Assembly (NCBI RefSeq): GCF_000620145.1
Contig: NZ_JHVM01000013.1
Coordinates: forward strand, 62,001-126,000
Length of the DNA stretch: 64,000 nucleotides
Origin: Deefgea rivuli DSM 18356
GTDB taxonomy: Bacteria > Pseudomonadota > Gammaproteobacteria > Burkholderiales > Chitinibacteraceae
Reading direction: 5' to 3'
The position numbers were made by a program, and so were the translations under genes. The notes under the pieces are model-generated. The model worked only from the letters and a program-made list of their open reading frames with translations. It was not told the DNA's origin and searched no databases. This document shows positions 9,035 to 17,747 of this stretch, piece by piece (positions within the stretch are counted from its first letter, which is position 1; the number at the start of each line of letters is the position of its first letter).

Positions 9035-9979
9035 ATGCAACAACGTTTATCAGTGGTAATCCCGTGTTACAACGAAGAAGAAGTGATAGGCGAAACGCTG
9101 AAACGCTTGCGTGATTTCCGTGCGATGGTCACCGACATGGATTGCGAATTCATTTTTGTTGATGACGGCAGTAAAGATCGCACGCGTGAATTACTGATGG
9201 CGGCGCAAGCAGCGGATCCAGAAATCCGCATCGTCGGCTTTGCGCGCAATTTCGGCCACCAAACTGCTGTGACAGCAGGGATCGACGCGGCGAGCGGCGA
9301 TGCGGTGGTGTTGATTGACGCCGATTTGCAAGATCCGCCTGAAGTGGTCACTGAAATGATTGCCTTATGGCGTGCGGGTTATCACGTGGTGTACGGTACT
9401 CGCGTTGATCGTCCGGGTGAATCGGCATTCAAACTGGTTACGGCGCGTGCTTTCTACCGTGTCCTGAATAAACTCTCTGATGTACCGATTCCGCTCGATA
9501 CCGGCGATTTCCGTTTGATGGATCGCAAGGTCGTTGATGTGCTCAAAGCGATGCCAGAACGTGATCGATTTATTCGCGGCATGGTGAGCTGGGTGGGTTT
9601 CAAACAAGTCGCGCTACCGTACCGCCGCGCCGAGCGCTTTGCCGGTGAGAGCAAATATCCGCTGCGCAAAATGATTCGTTTTGCCACCGACGGCATTATG
9701 TCGTTCTCTACCAAACCCCTGCAATTGTCGATTAGCATTGGCTTGTTGTCGTCTTTTATTGCTCTGATGGGGATTATCAATACTTTGTATGTGCGCTTAA
9801 CGACGCCGGATTGGGTGGCGGGTTGGGCGGAAATCATGGTGGCGATTTTGTTCCTAGGCGGCGTACAGCTGATGTGTATCGGGATTTTGGGCGAATATAT
9901 TGGCCGGATTTACAACGAAATCAAACGCCGTCCGCTCTACGTGGTGCAAGATAAAATCGGCTTTCCGACGGAAGAATAA
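9035..9979 (+). CDS. Polyprenyl-phosphate glycosyltransferase, GT2 family (GtrB/DPM1-like)
   Basis: Encodes 314 residues. A cytoplasmic GT2 catalytic domain (about 1-230) contains VVIPCYNEEE, FVDDGSKDRT, ARNFGHQ and the metal-binding DADLQDPPE, followed by GDFRLMDRK. Two TM helices near the C-terminus (about 230-290) anchor it, as in GtrB and dolichyl-phosphate mannose synthase. Expected reaction: NDP-sugar plus undecaprenyl phosphate gives undecaprenyl-P-sugar. AGAGAGGAA precedes the start. It is followed by a GtrA-type flippase gene and divergent from a PMT-type transferase, together making one complete Gtr-like set. Confidence 0.9.
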   Translation: MQQRLSVVIPCYNEEEVIGETLKRLRDFRAMVTDMDCEFIFVDDGSKDRTRELLMAAQAADPEIRIVGFARNFGHQTAVTAGIDAASGDAVVLIDADLQDPPEVVTEMIALWRAGYHVVYGTRVDRPGESAFKLVTARAFYRVLNKLSDVPIPLDTGDFRLMDRKVVDVLKAMPERDRFIRGMVSWVGFKQVALPYRRAERFAGESKYPLRKMIRFATDGIMSFSTKPLQLSISIGLLSSFIALMGIINTLYVRLTTPDWVAGWAEIMVAILFLGGVQLMCIGILGEYIGRIYNEIKRRPLYVVQDKIGFPTEE

Positions 9980-9982
9980 TTC

Positions 9983-10226
9983 GATCACGACGGATTATGA
10001 AGGGCACGAAAGAAAGGCGAAAAAATCGCTTCAGCTCGATCATTAAACTAGCCTTCTCAGTTAAACCCTCATACCGGCGAAGGCCGGTATCCAGAGCTTG
10101 GCTCTAATTGGGCATTGTCGCTGGATTTCGGCCTTCGCTGAAATGACGAAATAAGGTTTATTTGAAGTAACTAGAGCGTTTAAATTTTTTCGTGTTTTTT
10201 GTATTTCTTTCGTGCCTTTCGTGATC
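9983..10226. repeat. Nested repeat: outer inverted repeat around an ATTCCGGC-type element
   Basis: The outer arms read GATCACGA..CACGAAAGAAA..CGAAAAAAT (9983-10026) and its inverse ATTTTTTCG..TTTCTTTCGTG..TCGTGATC (10184-10226). Inside, TCATACCGGCGAAGGCCGG (from 10069) and TTTCGGCCTTCGCTGAAATG (10125-10144) form an inner inverted pair spanning 10069-10148. The inner element resembles the copy at 29222-29302. The block lies between the GT2 and GtrA genes. Confidence 0.7.
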
Positions 10227-10248
10227 CCCCGTTTTTAATGGATTTGCC

Positions 10249-10680
10249 ATGCCTCCGATTATCAAAAAATTCCTGACCTTTGCCGCCGTAGGCGTATGCG
10301 GCACGGGCATTCAATATTTGGTGTTGTGGTTGGGCGTTGAGCATTTGGCAATGAAAGCGGCCGTAGCATCGGGAATTGGTTACGCATTAGGCTCTGTCGC
10401 TAATTATTTGCTGAATTTCTTTGTGACTTTTAAAAGCCATGAGACGCAGCAATCGCACCGTGCCGCAGTCGCCAAGTTTTACACTATCACCGGAATCGGC
10501 TGGTGTATCAATACCGGCCTGATGGCGCTCTTTGTTGGTCATTGGCATTGGGGCTATTGGCTCGCGCAATTACTCACGACAGCGATTGGTTTGCTGTGGA
10601 ATTTTAGCGGTAGCCATTGGTGGGCTTTTCGTCATCCAAAGTCGGCAAGTGCTCTGACGCAATCATCGGCACTGAAGTAA
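10249..10680 (+). CDS. GtrA-family membrane protein (putative lipid-linked sugar flippase)
   Basis: Encodes 143 residues with four predicted TM helices filling the protein. The N-terminal FLTFAAVGVCGTGIQY and the following NYLLNFFVTFK segment are typical of the GtrA family (PF04138). Family members are thought to flip bactoprenyl-phosphate-glucose or related lipid-P-sugars across the inner membrane. It is 269 bases downstream of the GT2 synthase gene, with a repeat block in the gap, so co-transcription is possible but not certain. Confidence 0.85.
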   Translation: MPPIIKKFLTFAAVGVCGTGIQYLVLWLGVEHLAMKAAVASGIGYALGSVANYLLNFFVTFKSHETQQSHRAAVAKFYTITGIGWCINTGLMALFVGHWHWGYWLAQLLTTAIGLLWNFSGSHWWAFRHPKSASALTQSSALK

Positions 10681-10702
10681 TTTATTTAAAGTGAGTCGAA
10701 TA

Positions 10703-11176
10703 ATGCAGTGGCTGCTTGATTCTTTATATTTCATTAAAGACTCCCATCATGGCGGGGCTAAATTTATTCGTTATGGATTAATTGGTGGTAGTGCTGCAGT
10801 ACTCGATTTTTCTGTGTTTTTTGTGTGTTTCAAATTGCTGTTGGCTATTTCTTATTCTTCTACAATGATTCCTTTTCATGCAATATCGATTGCCAATACC
10901 CTTGGTATTCTTTCGGGGTTTGTGTGGGGTTTTTTTATGCAAAAGAAATGGGCATTTCAAGCTGATGGCCGCACGCAGTCTCAATTTGTATATACAACAT
11001 TGTTATTGATTTTTAATATCTTGGTTTCCAGTTGGGCGATTTATCCCCTATCAGAAATGTTAAACGGTAATGCTTCGATTGCAAAGTTAGTGATGCAAGT
11101 CCTTGTCGTTTTTTGGAATTATTTCATTTACAGTTATTTCATTTTTAAAGCTGCTGGAGTTGTTAATGAAAAATAA
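10703..11176 (+). CDS. Second GtrA-family membrane protein
   Basis: Encodes 157 residues from the ATG at 10703 (an in-frame GTG at 10691 adds four). Four TM helices. The opening FIRYGLIGGSAAVLDFSVFF and GFVWGFFMQKKWAFQ match the GtrA family pattern of a first TM with Gly/Ala and a K/R-x-W-x-F motif after TM2. It begins 22 bases after the first GtrA gene. Base composition drops sharply to A+T-rich here and stays so to 13918. The stop overlaps the next gene by 11 bases, so the two are probably translated together. Confidence 0.82.
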   Translation: MQWLLDSLYFIKDSHHGGAKFIRYGLIGGSAAVLDFSVFFVCFKLLLAISYSSTMIPFHAISIANTLGILSGFVWGFFMQKKWAFQADGRTQSQFVYTTLLLIFNILVSSWAIYPLSEMLNGNASIAKLVMQVLVVFWNYFIYSYFIFKAAGVVNEK

Positions 11177-12149
11177 TAATAATATTTTATCCGCGGTCAT
11201 TCCTGTTTTTAATGAAGGGCTTATGATTAAACAGAGTGTGCAGCGTGTTGATCGAGTGCTAACAGACTCCGGCATCCCTCATGAAATTATTTTGATTGAT
11301 GATGGCTCTACAGATCATTCATGGGCAGAAATTCAATCCTGTGTGAACACGATGGCAGGTGTAAAAGCCATTAAGTTGAGCCGGAATTTTGGTAAAGAAA
11401 GTGCATTGTGTGCGGGCTTGAACCTAGTTAAAGGCGACTGCTGTGTGTGCCTTGATTCTGATATGCAGCATCCACCCGAAATCATACCGCAAATGTATCA
11501 GCTTTGGCTGAATGAAGGTTATGAGGTCGTTGAGGGTGTTAAAAGCAATCGTGGAAAAGAAAGTTTAAGTTACAAATTAAGTGCAGGTCTATTTTATAAG
11601 GTATTACAAACGACATCAGGTATTGATTTAAATAATGCTTCTGATTTTCGTTTGTTAGATCGTAATGCTTTAATGGCTTGGCAAGCGATGCCTGAAAAGC
11701 AAACATTTTTTCGTGGTATGTCATCTTGGATTGGTTTTCAGCGTACTCAAGTTGAGTTTGAGGTGGCTGAACGAGAAATGGGCACATCAAAATGGTCATT
11801 TACTAATTTAGTCAAATTAGCGGTTCAAGGGGTTACTTCATATACTGCTGCGCCACTTTATGCTTCGGCGTTTATGGGCGCTGCACTCTTATTGGCATTT
11901 TTTGTTTTACTTTGCCAAACATTTATTATGAAAGCGTTGGGCTACGCTGCGGATGGTTTTACAACAGTGATTGCATTGCAGTTAGTGATTGGCGGAGCAC
12001 TGATGCTGTCGGTCGGAATTATTGGTATTTATATTGAGAAAATTTACGAAGAAGTTAAAGGTCGGCCACGCTATATCGTGCAGCAGCAATTAGAAAATCC
12101 CGTTTTTTATGCGAACACATCGTCAGCTCAAGTTAGTAATAAGGAATAA
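11166..12149 (+). CDS. Second polyprenyl-phosphate glycosyltransferase, GT2 family
   Basis: Encodes 327 residues starting MKNNNNILSAVIPVFNEG; the longer frame back to 11103 lies inside the GtrA gene and is rejected. It has the GT2 motifs AVIPVFNEG, LIDDGSTDHS, SRNFGKESAL, DSDMQHPPE (metal site) and ASDFRLLDR, with two C-terminal TM helices (about 235-300). It is a paralogue-like counterpart of the gene at 9035 but in A+T-rich DNA. Presumed product: an undecaprenyl-phosphate-linked sugar for the membrane transferase encoded directly downstream. Confidence 0.88.
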   Translation: MKNNNNILSAVIPVFNEGLMIKQSVQRVDRVLTDSGIPHEIILIDDGSTDHSWAEIQSCVNTMAGVKAIKLSRNFGKESALCAGLNLVKGDCCVCLDSDMQHPPEIIPQMYQLWLNEGYEVVEGVKSNRGKESLSYKLSAGLFYKVLQTTSGIDLNNASDFRLLDRNALMAWQAMPEKQTFFRGMSSWIGFQRTQVEFEVAEREMGTSKWSFTNLVKLAVQGVTSYTAAPLYASAFMGAALLLAFFVLLCQTFIMKALGYAADGFTTVIALQLVIGGALMLSVGIIGIYIEKIYEEVKGRPRYIVQQQLENPVFYANTSSAQVSNKE

Positions 12150-12154
12150 ACAGA

Positions 12155-13918
12155 ATGGCATACTGGAATGATTTTCTATTGGGCTTTTTTTGGTCGATCG
12201 TGTTGTTGGTATTAATTTTACAGTTTGCGTATCGTCCCTTGCACGCACGCATTGATTGTAAATTGGTAGAAAAATTTAATGGCTCTTTTGAAGAGAATCA
12301 AATTGATGCGCAGCGCTTATTGTTTTATTTAATTTTCTTGTTGGCGGTTGCCGTTCGTATATGGGATTTTGGTGCAATTCCTGCTGGCTTTAATCAAGAT
12401 GGTGCAATGGCTGCGGTGGATGCAAAAGCATTGGCAGATTATGGTACTGACCGATTCGGGATGAAATTGCCCGCGCATTTTACCGCCTGGGGCTATGGGC
12501 AAATGAGTGTGCTGCTGTCATATCTGATGGTGCCATTTATTAAAATTTTTGGTTTGAGTATAATTTCTGCACGAATTCCGGTGCTGATTCTTAGTCTGTG
12601 TGGGATGTTGGCCGCGTATGGTTTTGTTAAAAATGGGTTTGGACGGACGACTGCATTAATTGCATTTTTCTTATTGGCGATTAATCCTTGGCATATTATG
12701 CAAAGCCGCTGGGCTCTTGATTGTAATATATTTCCACATTTTTTCATTATCGGCTGCTATTTCTTAACTTTACTGCATGTAAAAAGATATTTTTTGTATT
12801 TGTCGATGTTGTCTTTTGCTTTGTGTATGTATAGCTATGGTATTGCTTTCCTTACCGTCCCTATTTTCTTGCTAGGCATTGCTATTTATATGTCGCTAAA
12901 GAAAATTGTTAGTGTTAAAGAGATGCTATTAAGTGTGCTTACTTATACTTTAGTTGCATTGCCGGTTTTCTTGGTGATGATTATTAATTTTCTTAAATTT
13001 CCAACGATTAATACGCCATTTTTTACTATTCCATTTTTTCCAGATAGCGTTCGCTCTGCGGAAATTTTATTTTTTTCACCTCAGTTTGCTACTCAATTAA
13101 GTACTAATTTTAATGCTCTGCTCAATACAACTCTATTGCAACGTCCAGACTTGCCGTGGAATGCGATTGATAATTTTGCGACTTTATATTTGTTTTCGAT
13201 GCCTTTGGTCGCTTTGGGTGTGATTTCGGTTCTTGTCGGTCAGTGCACTATTAAAGATGAAGTGATTGTGGATGCCCCTGCTATTCGATTTGCACGGTTT
13301 ATTTTGTTAATGGGGGGCTTTATTGCTTTATGGGCTGGGCTCGTGGTTGGCTCGGTCAATGTAAATCGAATTAATATTGCCTATTATTTCTTGATTATAT
13401 TTTCTGGTATTGGCCTGGCTCAAGTCTATAAATGCTTTAAGCCTGCTTTTGTGGTCACTAGCTTAATTTATTGTGTGTCGTTTATATTATTTTGTAGCCA
13501 ATATTTTGGTTTATGGTCGCGGGATATTAGTGTGTATTTTTTCGATGGGATGGGCAAGGCACTGCAACAGGCGGCCAAAATTGATACCCCGAAATATTAC
13601 ATCACGATCAATAGTCAGTTTGAAGGGGCAAAGGCAACGAGTGAGATTTTGACGATGTTCCATCATCAGATTGATGCGAAATATTTTCAAGGTGACGCGC
13701 TTCATTCGCCCTCTGCAGCAACGGTTTCGGCCAATAAATACCAGAAGTCTTATGCTGAGCGCTATGTGTATATCGATCCAAAACAAGTGACGATTAATCC
13801 ACAAGAGGCGGCGGTTTATATTGTGGCAGAGAGCGAGCTGAAATATTTTGATCCGCAGTTTTTCAATATTACGCCGTATCAAGGGTTTTCATTGGTGGTA
13901 CAAAAAAGTTTGAATTGA
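12155..13918 (+). CDS. GT39/ArnT-like polytopic glycosyltransferase
   Basis: Encodes 587 residues with about ten or more predicted TM helices. After the first TM the loop NQDGAMAAVDAKALADYG resembles the acidic first periplasmic loop of GT-C/GT39 enzymes (ArnT, PMT), followed by SARIPVLILSL and AINPWHIMQSR, both common in GT39 proteins. A C-terminal soluble tail of about 120 residues follows. It starts five bases after the second GT2 gene and is the third member of a GtrA-GtrB-transferase operon. Codon use is A/T-rich, unlike the genes on either side. The sugar and acceptor cannot be told from sequence. Confidence 0.8.
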   Translation: MAYWNDFLLGFFWSIVLLVLILQFAYRPLHARIDCKLVEKFNGSFEENQIDAQRLLFYLIFLLAVAVRIWDFGAIPAGFNQDGAMAAVDAKALADYGTDRFGMKLPAHFTAWGYGQMSVLLSYLMVPFIKIFGLSIISARIPVLILSLCGMLAAYGFVKNGFGRTTALIAFFLLAINPWHIMQSRWALDCNIFPHFFIIGCYFLTLLHVKRYFLYLSMLSFALCMYSYGIAFLTVPIFLLGIAIYMSLKKIVSVKEMLLSVLTYTLVALPVFLVMIINFLKFPTINTPFFTIPFFPDSVRSAEILFFSPQFATQLSTNFNALLNTTLLQRPDLPWNAIDNFATLYLFSMPLVALGVISVLVGQCTIKDEVIVDAPAIRFARFILLMGGFIALWAGLVVGSVNVNRINIAYYFLIIFSGIGLAQVYKCFKPAFVVTSLIYCVSFILFCSQYFGLWSRDISVYFFDGMGKALQQAAKIDTPKYYITINSQFEGAKATSEILTMFHHQIDAKYFQGDALHSPSAATVSANKYQKSYAERYVYIDPKQVTINPQEAAVYIVAESELKYFDPQFFNITPYQGFSLVVQKSLN

Positions 13919-13958
13919 TTTTGAGTGATTTTTTTGTCGTGCACTATGCACCGAATAT

Positions 13959-13999
13959 AAAAAGCCTCATTCTCTAGCTAAAGAGAATGAGGCTTTTTA
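13959..13999. terminator. Strong bidirectional terminator
   Basis: A 17 bp perfect stem, AAAAAGCCTCATTCTCT and its complement, with a seven-base loop; A- and T-runs at the ends serve both strands. It separates the glycosyltransferase operon from the convergent YidB-like gene. Confidence 0.92.
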
Positions 14000-14039
14000 T
14001 TGCTGCTTCAATTGATCTAGCTTAGAAGTTTTAAGCTAG

Positions 14040-14085
14040 GTATTGCCGTCTAGCCTTTTAAATTTAAGGGCTAGATCGAAATACA
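14040..14085. repeat. Dispersed 45-47 bp palindrome, copy 3
   Basis: Reads GGTATTGCCGTCTAGCC, then an A/T centre (TTTTAAATTTAA), then GGGCTAGATCGAAATAC. This is the clearest hairpin of the family, with TCTAGCC/GGCTAGA paired perfectly. It abuts the stop codon of the YidB-like gene. Confidence 0.7.
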
Positions 14086-14484
14086 TCATGAAAATAGTTT
14101 GCCTTTCAATAGACCCATTGCTGCGCCCATTAAATCTGGACTGCCACCTTCGACTTCACCGTTGGGCGTAAGTCCGTCGATGAGTTGTGGCAATAAAGTT
14201 GAAATTTGTCCTGCTGCGGCTTGTGGATCAACGCCAAATTTTTCTGCTATCGATGCGACCATATCGCTGCCAAGTACCGATTGAATTTGTTCGGCAGAAA
14301 TCGGTAGGTTTTGTCCAGTTGAAACCCAAGATTGCGCCACTTCGCCGAGGCCGCCTTGCTGGAATTTTTCGAGCAAACCTGAAACACCGCCTTGCTGTTC
14401 CAAAAGACCCGCGAGGGCGCCCATACCACCTTCAGTATTGCCACCGCCAAGGAGCTGGCCTGCTAGAGAATCGAGTAAACCCAT
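14086..14484 (-). CDS. yidB: YidB-like DUF937 protein
   Basis: Encodes 132 residues starting MGLLDSLAGQLLGG, the typical YidB opening, with Gly/Gln-rich segments and the conserved block LPISAEQIQSVLGSD followed by FGVDPQAAAGQISTLLPQLIDGL and a short tail. DUF937/YidB proteins are soluble and of unknown function; some have been tied to stress and surface phenotypes. The length matches the family. It is a single gene with a repeat immediately after the stop. Confidence 0.85.
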   Translation of the reverse strand: MGLLDSLAGQLLGGGNTEGGMGALAGLLEQQGGVSGLLEKFQQGGLGEVAQSWVSTGQNLPISAEQIQSVLGSDMVASIAEKFGVDPQAAAGQISTLLPQLIDGLTPNGEVEGGSPDLMGAAMGLLKGKLFS

Positions 14485-14643
14485 GATGTTTTCCTATTGA
14501 TGGATGAGTGTTAGCTTGCAAAAAAGGCGATTAACCTCCGCAGGTATTCTTAATGAGCGCGTCAAGAATGGCAAGTTAAATTTCGGCTTGCGCTAGGAGC
14601 TGTTGACGTTTGGTTTACGATGCAAACCAAACATCCACAGACC

Positions 14644-16677
14644 CTAAGGGGAGGGGCGGGCGCTTAGTAATTGCGCGAATTCGGTGGCGGGAAGTGGGTG
14701 GCCTAGTAGATATCCCTGAATTTGATCGCATTCAATTTGCTGTAAAAAAGCCAGTTGGGTTGCGGTTTCTACACCTTCGGCGATCAGGCGCAAATTCAGG
14801 CTGCGTGCAATGCCGCAAATTGCATTCACAATCCCAGCGCTGCTTTTATCATCGGGTAAGCCACGAATAAAGCTTTGGTCGATTTTGAGGTAGTCGAGTG
14901 TGAAGCGTTGCAAGTAGGATAAATTGGAATAACCGGTGCCAAAGTCATCCAGCGCCAGCGAAAAACCGGCCGTTTTAAGTTCTCGTAAAAGGTTGAGCGT
15001 GATTTCGTCGCTTTGCATCAGTATGGATTCGGTGAGTTCTAATTCGATTCGATTGGGCTGGAGCTGCAGGCTGTCGAGTCGGTGGATGAGTTGTTCGGGT
15101 AGATTGGCTTTGAATTGCCGTGCCGAAAGATTAATTGCCAAACGCGGCAGAAATTGATGATTGGCATCCCATTGAGCCAATTGCCGCGTGGCCTCAAAGA
15201 TGACCCATTCGCCAATGGGGATGATTAAGCCAGTTTCTTCGGCAAAGGGAATAAATTCAGCCGGCGAAATAAAACCTCGGCTTGGGTGTTGCCAGCGAAT
15301 TAGGGCTTCTGCACCAACAAGCTCAGCGCTTTGAGCATCGTATTGGCCTTGGTAAAAAAGCTGTAGTTCATGGCGCTCTAAAGCATGATGCAATTCACTG
15401 GTGAGCTTGAGTCGCGCCATTGAGCGTTGATTCATTTCGGGCGAATAAAACAGCATTTCTTGCTGTGCTTGTTTACCGCGGTGCAGCGCCACTGCGGCTT
15501 GATTGATGAGCTTTTCGGCATCGCGCCCATCGTCAGGATAAACACTGATCCCAATACTGGCATTGAGTAGTAATTCTTCGTGGCCCAGCATGAGTGGCAG
15601 GCTGATGGCATGCAGAATACGTTGTGCCACCAAACTAGCATCATCGCGGTGGCTAATATCAAATAGGCCAATATAAAACTCGTCGGCACCAAAGCGCGAC
15701 ACAACATCTTCATCACGCAAACTGGCACGAATCCGTAGCGCGACTTCAATCAGTACCTGATCGGCAGCGCGATGGCCGAACGAATCATTTAGTGCTTTAA
15801 AGCGAGCAATATTAAAACAGAGTAGTGCGCCATGCTGGTTATTGCGCCGTGCCTCGGTGAGCGCTTGTTCTAGCAGTGCGAACAGCATAATTCGATTGGG
15901 CAAATTCGTGAGTTGATCAAAATAAGCTAAGCGATGAATTTGTGCTTCGGCTTGTTTTTGCTCGCTCAAATCGGAAAATACCGCGAAGTAATGCGTGAGT
16001 TCACCGCGTTTATTTTTCACGCCGCTGATGGTGAGATGAATCGGGTAGCGCTGGCCGGATGCGCGCTGATCCCACAGCTCGCCTTTCCAGTGGCCGAGTA
16101 GATTGAGTTGCTCATACAGTGGGATGCCGGGCTCGTGTTGCAGCGCTTGCAAAAAGCTGGGTAATTGACCGAGTGTTTGTTCAATATTTTTTTCGGTCAT
16201 CTGCTGGTAGGCTGCATTACAGCCGACGCAGTGAAAGTCGAGATTGGTAATCACAATCGCGTCGGTGGCTTGCTCGAATATATGATTATAAAGCCGATTT
16301 TTTTCTTCAAATGCCAGTTGCTCGGTGATGTCGGTGACATAACCAATCATACGCACGGCTTGATTTTCGCTGTTACGTACGAGGGTGAGATGGATATTGG
16401 CCCAGAAGGTATCGCCATTTTTTTTACGCCGCAAAACTTCCATTTGCGCGTGGCCTTGCACCAGAACCGTATTGAAATCGGCGCTGTCATCAGCGCTTTC
16501 TTCTGCATATAACATCAAAATGTGCTGGCCGATAACATCGTCGGCACTGTAGCCAAAGAGCTGTGCAGCGCCTTTGTTCCAGCCGGTGATATAGCCTTGT
16601 AAATCCAGCGTGATGAGTGATGCCGCCAGCTCATTGATAAGCTGGCTACTGCTGCCTAGTTCGTTAGATTTTGGCAC
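14644..16677 (-). CDS. PAS-PAS-GGDEF-EAL protein, probable c-di-GMP phosphodiesterase
   Basis: Encodes 677 residues with no TM. Two PAS domains (about 10-125 and 130-245) precede a GGDEF domain (about 260-415) and an EAL domain (about 425-670). The cyclase motif is altered to RFGADEF, suggesting an inactive or GTP-sensing domain. The EAL domain keeps EALIRW, NLSARQ, ELTES and DDFGTGYS, so hydrolysis of c-di-GMP to pGpG is likely. It starts with GTG one base after the TAA of the HDOD gene, so the two are almost certainly translationally coupled. Confidence 0.9.
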   Translation of the reverse strand: MPKSNELGSSSQLINELAASLITLDLQGYITGWNKGAAQLFGYSADDVIGQHILMLYAEESADDSADFNTVLVQGHAQMEVLRRKKNGDTFWANIHLTLVRNSENQAVRMIGYVTDITEQLAFEEKNRLYNHIFEQATDAIVITNLDFHCVGCNAAYQQMTEKNIEQTLGQLPSFLQALQHEPGIPLYEQLNLLGHWKGELWDQRASGQRYPIHLTISGVKNKRGELTHYFAVFSDLSEQKQAEAQIHRLAYFDQLTNLPNRIMLFALLEQALTEARRNNQHGALLCFNIARFKALNDSFGHRAADQVLIEVALRIRASLRDEDVVSRFGADEFYIGLFDISHRDDASLVAQRILHAISLPLMLGHEELLLNASIGISVYPDDGRDAEKLINQAAVALHRGKQAQQEMLFYSPEMNQRSMARLKLTSELHHALERHELQLFYQGQYDAQSAELVGAEALIRWQHPSRGFISPAEFIPFAEETGLIIPIGEWVIFEATRQLAQWDANHQFLPRLAINLSARQFKANLPEQLIHRLDSLQLQPNRIELELTESILMQSDEITLNLLRELKTAGFSLALDDFGTGYSNLSYLQRFTLDYLKIDQSFIRGLPDDKSSAGIVNAICGIARSLNLRLIAEGVETATQLAFLQQIECDQIQGYLLGHPLPATEFAQLLSARPSP

Positions 16678-16678
16678 T

Positions 16679-17614
16679 TTAGTGCGACTCGCAAATCAAG
16701 CGGTGCGCCCAAGCAATGGCTTTGAGCTCACAATTGACCCAAGCCGCCTGCTTGGCCAGTAGGGGGGCGATCAGCGGATTGTGGCGCTCACCCGCTTCCA
16801 GCGCAGTGAGTTGCTTTAGAGCCAATCCTAATACGCCTTCGCCGGATAAAAGGGCGCTGCGTAAATGCAGATCAAGTGGTAGCAAGGCCATTAGCTCGGT
16901 GAGTGGCTCGGCAAATAGCCGATCTAATAGCGACAACATACCGCACAAGAACGCTTCATCTTGATTGGTATTTCCTAGCCAGCCGTGCTCGGCCCAGAGC
17001 GCGAGCCGTTTTCCCCGCAATGCGGCGGCAATCAGAATGGCAGGCGTCGCCTCACCATATTGCTCGGCATAAAGTAATAGCTGCAGCCAGCGCTGCAATT
17101 GTCGCCGTCCTAGTAAAGTAATTGCTTGGCGAATACTGCGTGCGGGTGCAGCACTGCCCATGCTGACTGAATTGACCAATTTGAGTAAATTGAACATCAA
17201 TTGTGGCGCTTTAGCGAGCGTCATTTCCAGCGCCGACGTTTCGGCATCACTGACAATTAAGCTGAGTAGTTCGAGCAAGACCGGTTTGCTGGGATTGGCC
17301 GCGTTGGCTGTGGGACTGGCCTCGGTATACCATGGGCCACACGCGACATCGAGAGGATTTAGCGCTGTAAAATCACTGCTATGTTGCAGTTGAAAATGCA
17401 GGCGAGCGCTATTCGGCAGCACAATCCCATGTTCGTCTTGTTGGACATTCACTAAGCCTTCCGTGCTGTGCTGTCCCAGTGCATAGCAGGCAACACCCCG
17501 CAGCGGCTGATTGAGTAAAGCTGCGCCTAGAATATCGCCAAATTGATCGGCGTTATGGGCAAATAGCCCGATCCAACGCTGTTGTTGATCCCAAACCAGT
17601 TCAAGCAAAATCAT
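16679..17614 (-). CDS. HDOD-domain protein (YuxH-like, EAL part eroded)
   Basis: Encodes 311 residues. The C-terminal two thirds (about 105-305) is an HDOD domain, recognisable by LLKLVNSVSMGSAAPARSI, then RQAITLLGRRQLQRWL and the DEAFLCGMLSLLDRL segment. YuxH-type proteins have an EAL domain before HDOD; here only about 100 poorly conserved residues remain and no EAL motif is seen. HDOD proteins act as non-catalytic signalling scaffolds in c-di-GMP and chemosensory pathways. It is the first gene of a two-gene operon with the PAS-GGDEF-EAL protein, its probable partner. Confidence 0.8.
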   Translation of the reverse strand: MILLELVWDQQQRWIGLFAHNADQFGDILGAALLNQPLRGVACYALGQHSTEGLVNVQQDEHGIVLPNSARLHFQLQHSSDFTALNPLDVACGPWYTEASPTANAANPSKPVLLELLSLIVSDAETSALEMTLAKAPQLMFNLLKLVNSVSMGSAAPARSIRQAITLLGRRQLQRWLQLLLYAEQYGEATPAILIAAALRGKRLALWAEHGWLGNTNQDEAFLCGMLSLLDRLFAEPLTELMALLPLDLHLRSALLSGEGVLGLALKQLTALEAGERHNPLIAPLLAKQAAWVNCELKAIAWAHRLICESH

Positions 17615-17644
17615 AAATTGAGTCTCAATGACGTAGCTATTCGT

Positions 17645-17747
17645 GCAAAAGTTTTATGGCAAGGCATCGAAGCCGCAGACAGTATGTGTAGTACGGCAAG
17701 GCGAGATAACAATGCAAGACTGGGTGGCCTTAGGCCAAGGCTTTTGC
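17645..17747. repeat. GCAAAAGTTTT-family element, degenerate copy
   Basis: Starts GCAAAAGTTTTATGGC, identical over 16 bases to the left end of the element at 38057. The right end, GGCCAAGGCTTTTGC, is an imperfect inverse. It occupies part of the 379-base gap (17615-17993) between the divergent HDOD and LOG genes; I see no gene in the gap. Confidence 0.45.
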
